Source: Russula earlei (Eukaryota; Basidiomycota; Agaricomycetes; Russulales; Russulaceae). Taken from it: DNA of 16,333 nucleotides. Shown here piece by piece: positions 9,782 to 16,333 of the stretch (the first letter of the stretch is position 1; the number at the start of each line of letters is the position of its first letter). Under the pieces are notes generated by a model that was not told the origin of the DNA, ran no database searches, and saw nothing but the letters and a program-made list of their open reading frames with translations. Both the position numbers and the translations under genes were made by a program. The stretch lies in the NCBI GenBank assembly GCA_025769875.1, contig JAGFNK010001018.1, forward strand, positions 1-16,333, in the 5' to 3' direction.

Positions 9782-10506
9782 CCATAAGTATGTGCAAGAA
9801 GGGTTCAGAAAATTTCCGGCGTCGCCGGTTGATGGATTGATTGTTCATGGTAACTTCGGTACCAAGTACTACGGCGCATTCCGAGAGGTTCTAGGAATCT
9901 GAATGTAATAATTTTACGATTAGGATGTTTGACGCGTTCCTGCACCTACAATATGGATGCTTGCATTTCGTCCGAGATGCATAAAGTGTCTCAGGAAGCC
10001 ATGGCATTGGAAGGTGTAAGTTAAGGCGGCGTCCCACTGGAATCACACGCGCTCGGTCTCGCGTCCCCTCCCGCTTTCCCTCTCCTTCCTCTCCTTATCA
10101 CCAACTGTCGTCATTCCCTTTCCTCTCCACTCCACCCCTTTTACCTTTTGCATCAAGACTCAGTGCTACGCCCCTCACGCGCGCCTCCTCAATCACGAAC
10201 GTCATCGCCGCCGTACAATGTGGCTGCGTGGAGACATGGACACAACCGTGGGGAACATGAACGCGTGCACAAAGCAACAGAGCGTCTGAGGGACGGGGCG
10301 AGACGCGGGCCGGGCAGGAAGACAGATGCGAGAGAGCAGGGCGGGACGGGAGATGGGGAGGCAATCAAACCAAAGCGAGATGCTAAGAGGCAGAAGCCGG
10401 TAGGGCACTCTCGGGCGAAGGAATGCGGGACGAGGCAAGACAAAAAGGCGCACGTTAATAAATTGTCGGAAATTTGGGAGGCCATTATAATGTTCATTAT
10501 ATTTAT
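9782..10506. other. Region without a recognised gene between the Crinkler-like gene and copy B
   Basis: 725 bp. The first part is probably the Crinkler-like 3' untranslated region. About 10050-10150 is pyrimidine-rich on the plus strand and about 10290-10440 is purine-rich. Open frames here (for example the plus frame from 10148) show no family motif and run into copy B in a frame that is not the DUF6532 frame, so I do not call a gene. Confidence 0.45.
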
Positions 10507-10797
10507 CCTAGAACTCCGCGAGCGCCTTGATGTGCGAAAGGTACTCGGATTTGTAGCGTGTTCCGTCCCAGCTGGATTCCTTGCGTGTGCCCTCAGCCCA
10601 CTCGTCAATACAGCACTGTATCTGACATGATAACGTATCATCGTTTCGTCAGCATCATGACAGCATCCAGACTTGGCCAACAAAGGGATCAGTCCCTACC
10701 ACCACAAGCACGAGGGCCATAGCCGGAATGGGCAAAGGGGAGAAATGCTCTCGGAAGGTCAGGCCGTCGTCGCTCTTGTTCCTAAACCACAAGGTAA

Positions 10798-10842
10798 GCA
10801 TCAGGGAAAACTACATCTGTGAAATATCTCTAAATGTCAGTA
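10798..10842 (+). repeat. Left terminal inverted repeat
   Basis: Starts gcatcaggga. About 36 of 45 positions match the reverse complement of the right end, including the shared ctacat and tgaaatatc blocks. Confidence 0.7.
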
Positions 10843-11004
10843 TATACTGGTATATAGGAGAATACCTTGATTATTGGTAATTATCTGAATTCAAAGTGTC
10901 GTCATTTGCATATGTATATTTATTGATAAATATCAACATTATCGGCAAATTGTCCCTACAATATATCGCAGTACTAGAGACCATAGGACACCGGGGCTAG
11001 GGCA

Positions 11005-11026
11005 GAGGACAGGACAGGACAGGAGG
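11005..11026 (+). repeat. Short (aggac)n microsatellite
   Basis: Four perfect or near-perfect units of aggac just right of the element's AT-rich left arm. Confidence 0.6.
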
Positions 11027-11112
11027 GGATGATTTGCGGTGCGACGTGGCCGCAAAAACAAATTTTTCACCGCTTAGCAACTGAACTTCGGTAAGGGGAA
11101 GGGAAAAGATTT

Positions 11113-11720
11113 TGGGGCTGGAAAGGAGAGGGGAGAGAGGGAGGAGAGGATGAGAGAGAGCGCGTGAAAATGAAACCTAACACGCACCGGCGGAAAACAC
11201 ATCTTGGAAAAGCCAAGAAAAAGGAGGCTCACACGGGTGTGGTGCCAAATGAAACCCACCATCGCGAGTGTTGATGGCTGCATCATCACCGTGGTCCCGG
11301 CTGTGCTGTTGCTGTGAGAAGAGGTCAAAAAGAGCAAGTAAAAAATAAAAATAAATAAAAACGTGCACCTGGTTCGTGGTTCCACAGAAGTGTTCTTGTG
11401 GCCATTTTGGTCATGTCTGGTGTTGACCTCATGGGTCTTGATGGCTGCGTCATCACCACGGTCCTGGCCGTGCTGTTGCCGTGAACAAAGTGTGTCAAAT
11501 GAAAGAAATAAAAAAAGCGCACTGGGTTTGTGGACACAGAATCAATTTCATGGGCATTGGGTAGTCTTGTGGTCTTGGCCTGGAGTCGCCATGTGTCACT
11601 ACAGTGACACAGGAGGAAAGGGGATTTGGGGGAAGCAGGTAGAAGAAGAGCTTTCAGGGGCCTGCTTGGAAGAAGGGTCTGGGAAGGAGAGGGAGAGAGG
11701 ATGAGAGAGAGGGTGCAAAG
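11113..11720 (+). repeat. Purine-rich block repeated about 560 bp apart
   Basis: A ggaaaggagaggggagagag ... gatgagagagag stretch at about 11118-11160 recurs at about 11681-11712 in shortened form. Together with the 167 bp tandem units it suggests internal duplication within the element. Confidence 0.5.
11271..11600 (+). repeat. Two tandem units of about 167 bp inside the element
   Basis: The unit starting ttgatggctgcatcatcacc at 11271 recurs at 11438 (ttgatggctgcgtcatcacc). Both then run through a c(c/t)ggc(t/c)gtgctgttg block, an A-rich aaataaaaa block, and a 'tggtt/tgggttt ... gtgg' block. The spacing is 167 bp and divergence is moderate. Confidence 0.65.
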
Positions 11721-12153
11721 ACAAATACACCATAGCTTGCAGGAAATTTCAAATCACCTGTGAATTAGCCAGTGAAATTTTGAGGAGACTGGCAGCTTGG
11801 GAGTCTTGAACTGGGATCATGGGGAAGGAAGAGTGGGAATGGGAAGGACAGGAAAGGAAGAAGGGAGAGGAAGGAGAGGAAGGACGGCAAAACGAAAAAT
11901 GAAGATGTGAAGACACGGCGGTTGAAACCATTTGTCATTCCCACAAGTGTGGCACTGTCATTCTGGACAAGTGCAACTGTTTTAGACACAAACACATATT
12001 TTTTTGTTAACCCTTTCCTTGATAGGCATAGCTATTTGACTGTTCATTAATATCAGATTTCTTGATCAGTGCTGGAAGCAGCTACAATCACCTTTGGATT
12101 GTTTCCAAATTACACCTTCAACTTCTATATCAGAATATCTATACAGTATGTAG

Positions 12154-12285
12154 CAATATGGAGAGTACTTATATTTTAATGATATTTCAGAAATGTGGGA
12201 TCAGAATATATACAGTATCTTGGAATATGAAACAATATGGAGAATACTCATATTTACTGATATTTCAGAAATGTAGGATTCCCTG
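12154..12285 (+). repeat. Duplicated subterminal unit at the right end of the element
   Basis: caatatggaga(g/a)tact followed by gatatttcagaaatgt(g/a)gg(a) appears at about 12155 and again at about 12234, about 79 bp apart, with a tcagaatat...acagtat motif before each copy. The second copy merges into the terminal inverted repeat. Confidence 0.6.
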
Positions 12286-12289
12286 ATGC
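12245..12289 (-). repeat. Right terminal inverted repeat
   Basis: Ends tccctgatgc. It is the inverted partner of the left end and includes part of the subterminal repeat unit. Confidence 0.7.
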
Positions 12290-14169
12290 AATGATTGCCT
12301 TTTGGATGAGAGGATGTCGATATGGGTGTCGAGTGCCCCCACTGGGATCGGGTTTCTGTGAGCACCCAGGGATCAACACACTTCAAATGGCAACGCAATG
12401 GGGACAGGCAGACGCCATGAATAAAGGCCATCTCCAACAGCAGCTCTTTGGCTCTGGTCGCATTGTGACTTATGCTCTTGGTCATGTCAAAGCGATTTGA
12501 GGTCTCCACAGTATGTCTAATGTTCTCCTTCATGTCAGAGAGCAGTTTCATACCGTCGATTGTAAACTATAAAAAATTACTATGCGACAACTTAGACAGA
12601 GACAGGGACTCACCCAATTGAGTTTGAACAATGGACCAGGATATGTCCCGGTCCTCACGGAGGCTTCGCACTACACAACCGCAGCCCATCCACTCTTCTG
12701 CATGGGTGTCGGGAATACCTCCTTCCAGCTAAGATAGCACCGATAGAGAGATTTGGTGACGTTTGCCATGCTCTGGAATGTGGGGTCTGCCGGAGCAAGA
12801 TAAGGAGGCGGTGCACCCAAGGTGTCCCCTTGATGTGGAAAATAAGACTCAGAGCTAACCCTCTCTGAAGGGAACTGTGCTCTGTCCGATACACTCTGCA
12901 AAAAAGAGCAACGAGATCTGGGATATGTATTGAGATGCGACAGTTGAGGCCTACCTTCATTGGCAAATCTTTGTGCATGTGTGGCAGCTCTGCGATACTC
13001 TCTCGCTTGTAGGAACCTCATGATACCCCGCTTTGAATCCAGTCCCATCTTCATCTCCCAGGCACTGCCGGACGTCAGAAACGATAAGGTTATTCCCGAA
13101 AGAGAAAAGTCTCAACTGCGTGATCATGCTCTCGATGGCTTGGTCCTTGGGATCGATCACGGACTCGTATTCGATTGCTATCCTATGTGCATCGTCCAGC
13201 CTGAGATTGCCCCGGTTCTCATTTGCTGATGGCAACTGTCTAGATGAAACGTCTCGTGTCGGACGGGGGAGGAGCCACAACAAAACAGGTCGGCAACGGC
13301 CGAGGTATAGGTTTGGCATTTCCCACCCAAGCCTAAGGCAGGTACTGTATGCCCCATATGATTGGTCAGGTGTTTAATAGCCAGAACCCTCAGCAAACTC
13401 TTGAGAATGGCGCTGCCGTCACATTCTTCTTTTTTGCCACTGACGGCATGAGCAACCCAACTGGGAAGCAAATGCGCTCGCATGGGAAGGGACTACTAAT
13501 CTGGCGTCGGCCGCCTCTTCCGCTCGCGACGCACGACGGTACACTTTTTCCGGCAGACGTTGACGGCATTTCTGGCTGAGCACCACCTTGGATCGTCTTT
13601 TTTTGCACGGGGGGTGAACGATCGCGTTGCGTTGGCCGTTCGAATGGGGGCGGGTGGCAGGCAAGGCACAGTTATCGTCTTTACAAATACGAACGTTTGC
13701 AGCAGCTGCGTTCTCACCGTCCCCCATGTCCATCCCCATGTTCCCGAAACGGGTCGTGCAATTGATTTCGAGCGTGTGGGCCCGCAATCCGTTGACCCAA
13801 ACCGGCCCATTCGGCCTCGCTGCTGCCGCTGCCATGGCCATGGCCGTGGCCTCTCTCTCTGCTGTTCCCGATGTGTTCCGGCGACCAGGTACGCTGTCTA
13901 TACGAACCCGAGACCTGCTGACCTCTCTCACGACACGAGCTCGTGAAAGAACTCACACCCACAAGCCGGCTTCCATTCCACATTGCCAGCTTTTGGCTCA
14001 TTTAAACTTACCGGTTGAGCACGAGTCCTTTGAGCGCCTTGATTTCCATACGGATCTCCTCTTCCTCAATCGCCGTCACAGATGACGGTGTTGTGTCAGG
14101 CAAACGATGCATCGCCGATGCCAGCGCGTACGTCTTGGTCGTCAGGTAGCCCGTAAAGTCGATCAATGC

Positions 14170-14172
14170 TTA
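14170..14172 (-). other. In-frame TAA in the PEX14-like gene
   Basis: The stop separates LPALAKLQDSVTHVV...HAL from ALIDFTGYLTTKTY, both in one frame and both fitting the protein. A Gln codon CAA changed to TAA would explain it (one C-to-T change). Confidence 0.65.
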
Positions 14173-14772
14173 GAGCGCGTGTTGGAAGCGGTGCGTCGGG
14201 CGTGCAGACACCACATGGGTAACCGAGTCCTGCAGCTTGGCCAATGCGGGCAAGAGAGGGGGGTGTCGGCCACGTCGCAGTATCCGGGGGATGATAAGAC
14301 CAATGGGGTGACCCCGATGACGGACCGTTTGCCGTGACGTGGAAGAGAGGAACGCCATTGACCGTTTTCCAGAGTGATTCTTACCACCAGCACACAGGAC
14401 GAGCGAGTCCAGATGTCAACTTATTGACATTTGTCAAGGTGAAGCGCTGGGTCATACCTGATAACCATCGTCAATGTTCAAGATGGATGATGCCTTCGTG
14501 GAAAGGAGCATTTGGAAGATATTCTCTGCGTCACCGGCTTGTTTTTGTGGCGCGAGATCGGTCAGTGTGCAGCGGAGTAGCGTCACATGGGGCAAATGGT
14601 CACCGCTACGCTCTACGGCTGCAGCGACGTCGCCCAGGCTCTTACACCCGCTCCACGGAACGACCTCTTCCCACGGATCAGGATGAGGCAGATCCACGTA
14701 CGCGCCCTTCTGTGCCTCTTTGAGGTCGTGCAAAGCGGCCGTTAACATAGCGAGGAGGTCTCTTTGGTGTTT

Positions 14773-14775
14773 TCA
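14773..14775 (-). other. In-frame TGA in the PEX14-like gene
   Basis: The stop lies directly before KHQRDLLAMLTAALHDL, in the same frame as the upstream RRRPVAR. A CGA-to-TGA change at a CpG is one possible origin. An upstream intron end in the damaged segment could also bypass it. Confidence 0.5.
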
Positions 14776-15341
14776 GCGAGCGACGGGGCGACGGCGGATC
14801 GCTTCAAGCGCGGGAGAAGGAATCGCTAGGGCGAGCCAAGGGATCCGTCTCGCTGAGCGGGATCGGCAGACGCGAGAGGGTGCTGTGCGTGCGTACGTAC
14901 GTAGTAGATAAAGAGCAGGACGGTCCGAGCCTCCCGTCAGCCATGAAAGAAGCTTGAAAGTGCCTACGAGAAAGCCGGGAAGACGGGACGGGGGAGGTGC
15001 GGGATACATCCGTGGCGGCACGGCAGGTAGCTGCGAGGGCGAAAGACAATAAAAACGGATCATTATTAGAAAGCGGGGTGCATAGGCGGAGACACGCACC
15101 ATCTCGCGCAACAGCGGTTGTATATCCCCATCCGCCAGACCCTTCCCCGCTAGGAAGCGGCGTTTAGATTCGTAGTCTTGGTGTATGACCTGGGGGGAGC
15201 TTAGGAAGTGCCGCGCTCGGTCCAGAAGCTCCGAGCGATGGGGAATCGGAACTGGTGTCAGCGACGAGGAGACGACGAAGAGGATGACGAGGACGGAGCA
15301 GGCTCGGACGAGGAGTCACTGGTGGATGGTGGTGTCTGTAT

Positions 15342-16333
15342 TTTCCGTTGAAAATGGCTGTGAGCCGTCCTCGCGATAGTCCGAGTCCTGATAAATGCGT
15401 CACGCGTGACAGACGTGTTTGAACTGACTGACGAACTGGGCCATCAGCACAGTGTATGAGCACGTCTGATCATCTGTATCAAGCAATACCAGGTTTCCCA
15501 ATCTGACAATACCTGCGTCAAGCAACCGGCTGACAGCCTCGTGTACAGACCACCAGGCGTTCCCGCCTCGATGACCGCGCAAATGGACCTGCTGTTGGAA
15601 CAGCACGCTGCTCGGTGAGCCGTGTGGCTCAGCCGTCATCTACGGTGGTGCTGCCGGGGATGTCCACGCATACAAGCTCGCAGGGGGCTGTTTGCCAAGG
15701 CACTCGAGTTCTGCATGGCATGCAAGCTTGTCACCAAGCAACGTGGTGGTCGGGATGAGCTTGGACCAGACCGGATCGCCAGGTCGGAGAACGCACCCAC
15801 GCGTCGAGCAATGTTCCCTCTCCACGCCTTCACTCCTCCGCCGCCTCCCGTTGCCTCGATCATCCACCCGATTAAGAATCACGGTGCCTGTGCCTTCGTC
15901 CGACGCCACCCATCCTCGTCGTCTTCGGACGACGTTCAAACCCGCCTTGATCCGCGTACGTTCTGTCTCTTCTATATCTTCCTTCTTTTTGGCCGTAGAC
16001 TAGACCCACCGCCGACGGTGCATTCACCCTCGCTAACGCGCACGCCCTCCTCATGTTCCAAGACCGATCTCTCGCGTATGTCTTTTGGCATTTCGTTTCT
16101 TTTTTTGTAGATAGACCCGTCGCCCACGACATATTTTGACAGCACGCACGCCGCCTCGCGCGTTCTAGATCATCCCTTTCTTGCTTCCTTCACTATCCAC
16201 TTCGGACTACGCAACTGTCTCAGTACGAACCAGCCGACTCGTATAGAGATGTACCATAAGCCTTGCGCGTATATGAATACGTCTTCGCCTTCGAGAACGA
16301 GTAGCAAAGTCTAGAAGGAGCTCAATGCACCCC
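15342..16333. other. Right end of window, no assignable gene
   Basis: Upstream side of the PEX14-like gene. On the plus strand a short frame around 15478-15618 (PADSLVYRPPGVPASMTAQM) looks GC3-rich and ends at a GTGAGC donor-like site, but its reverse strand is also open and I recognise neither. About 15820-16110 is pyrimidine-rich on the plus strand and ends in a t-run plus gtag, as in a 5' leader or intron end; after it a frame stays open for about 65 codons (16111-16314) without a known motif. A palindromic tcacgcgtga lies at about 15401-15410. Confidence 0.35.

Larger units (their letters stand above)
10798..12289. mobile_element. 1492 bp non-autonomous DNA transposon-like element with terminal inverted repeats
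   Basis: Comparison with copy A shows a clean insertion: A reads ggtaatgatcgcc, while copy B reads ggtaa, then the element, then aatgattgcc. The outermost 11 bases are perfect inverted repeats (gcatcagggaa at the left, ttccctgatgc at the right), and similarity continues to about 45 bp with roughly 80% match. The target duplication is at most two bases (AA), so the superfamily is unclear; it is not a clean TA duplication. No transposase frame is visible, so it would depend on an enzyme encoded elsewhere. Inside are two tandem units of about 167 bp, a repeated purine-rich block and an AT-rich right end with a duplicated subterminal unit. Confidence 0.75.
10507..13250 (-). pseudogene. DUF6532 pseudogene, copy B
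   Basis: Second copy of the DUF6532 gene with at least four lesions. The 3' end is missing: homology stops at 10507 inside the exon that carries CCIDEWAEG, losing the rest of that exon and the last one. The 1492 bp element at 10798-12289 splits the exon with HPLIQ...WFKNK. A one-base difference near 13045-13050 relative to A breaks the 5' exon frame. Deletions remove the part around the inferred start. One codon is also missing near 13138, which is harmless to the frame. Intron 2 keeps a standard GTGAGT donor, unlike copy A. Exons for MKENIRHTVETSNRFD and the segment before it are still readable. Confidence 0.8.
10507..13405 (+). repeat. Segmental duplication, copy B
   Basis: Direct-orientation copy of 5075-6715, interrupted at 10798-12289 by an inverted-repeat element. 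The left part (10507-10797) has about 9 differences from A in about 290 bp. The right part (12290-13405) is clearly more diverged, and A sequence is missing in several places near 13130-13140, 13240-13280 and 13310-13380. Confidence 0.85.
13419..15341 (-). pseudogene. PEX14: PEX14-like peroxisomal docking protein, multiply damaged copy
   Basis: Pex14 is the peroxisomal membrane docking protein that receives Pex5 with its cargo. Blocks in order on the minus strand: a Ser/Pro-rich start (TPPSTSDSSSEPAP, 15335-15261); a Pex14 N-terminal domain (HRSELLDRARHFLSSPQV ... KRRFLAGKGLADGDI ... LLREM, 15240-15100); an intron 15099-15031 (GTGCGT...GCAG); a proline linker and membrane lead-in (VPPRMYPAPPPSRLP ... 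LLSWLTGGS, 15021-14926); a hydrophobic TVLLFIYY (14924-14901); HQRDLLAMLTAALHDLKEAQ (from 14769); HVTLLRCTL; ALIDFTGYLTTKTYALA; and EIKALKGLVLNR (ending 14012), then an intron of about 94 bp to an exon running to 13419. Lesions: frame change near 15258, one surplus base at 14925, in-frame TGA 14775-14773, in-frame TAA 14172-14170, and an ATA at 15341-15339 where an ATG might be expected. The exon between 14900 and 14772 and the one near 14200-14390 are not resolved. It is either a decayed duplicate or a poorly sequenced true gene. Confidence 0.7.

Noticed and set aside
10148..10630. Plus-strand frame of 160 codons crossing into copy B
   Set aside because: It enters copy B on the strand opposite to the DUF6532 coding and has low-complexity charged sequence only.
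11005..11026. Possible CRISPR or satellite array
   Set aside because: Only a few 5 bp units; a simple microsatellite in a eukaryotic genome.
10798..12289. Tc1/mariner identity for the inverted-repeat element
   Set aside because: The flanks do not show a TA duplication on both sides and no transposase is visible.
13627..14085. Long plus-strand open frame of about 150 codons
   Set aside because: It overlaps the PEX14-like exons on the other strand, which carry recognisable family motifs; this frame has only Ala/Met runs and no motif.
14773..15111. Minus-strand open frame read as one 112-residue protein
   Set aside because: Its start lies at the end of the PEX14 N-terminal domain and it runs through a clear GT-AG intron (15099-15031); it is part of the PEX14-like gene, not a separate gene.
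15622..16110. Plus-strand open frame of 162 codons
   Set aside because: Composition follows the CT-rich tract (Ser/Pro/Leu/Phe), with no motif and no splice support.
1..16333. tRNA or rRNA genes
   Set aside because: No cloverleaf-like or conserved ribosomal stretches were recognised on reading; a dedicated scan was not possible.

Overview
The window looks like a stretch of an Agaricomycete (mushroom-forming basidiomycete) genome. The reasons are very short GT-AG introns (mostly 45-80 bp) inside every gene, and gene families that I recognise from memory as expanded in that group: a NACHT-ankyrin NLR, a basidiomycete protein kinase-like family, DUF6532, and a Crinkler/RHS-type NTPase-endonuclease. 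A broken PEX14-like gene sits at the right end. All family calls are from reading motifs and exon structure; no search was run.

Layout. (1) 1-2311, plus: 3' part of a NACHT-ankyrin NLR in four exons, cut by the left edge of the window, with one frameshift in the ankyrin repeats. (2) 2312-2817: convergent intergenic. (3) 4145-2818, minus: four-exon protein kinase-like gene with one in-frame TAA. (4) 4146-4812: intergenic. (5) 6435-4813, minus: six-exon DUF6532 gene (copy A), the only gene here that can be read through, provided one GC-AG intron is accepted. (6) 6436-6762: divergent promoter region. (7) 6763-9781, plus: multi-exon Crinkler-like gene with a P-loop NTPase followed by a PD-(D/E)xK nuclease domain; two junctions are unresolved. 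(8) 9782-10506: no gene seen. (9) 10507-13405: a second, direct-orientation copy (B) of the DUF6532 gene plus the shared promoter, split by a 1.49 kb element with terminal inverted repeats (10798-12289). (10) 15341-13419, minus: a PEX14-like gene with several lesions. (11) 15342-16333: nothing assignable.

How it fits together. The window combines families linked to non-self recognition and genetic conflict (NLR, Crinkler-like NTPase-nuclease, expanded kinase-like and DUF6532 families) with duplication, transposon insertion and gene decay. Copies A and B flank the Crinkler-like gene as direct repeats, so B looks like the remnant of a second [DUF6532 - Crinkler] divergent unit whose Crinkler half is gone. 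The two halves of copy B differ sharply: the part left of the inserted element is about 97% identical to A with no CpG lost, whereas the part right of it has lost many CpG sites to TpG/CpA. Some one-base lesions could be assembly errors; in-frame stops and the transposon insertion are harder to explain that way.
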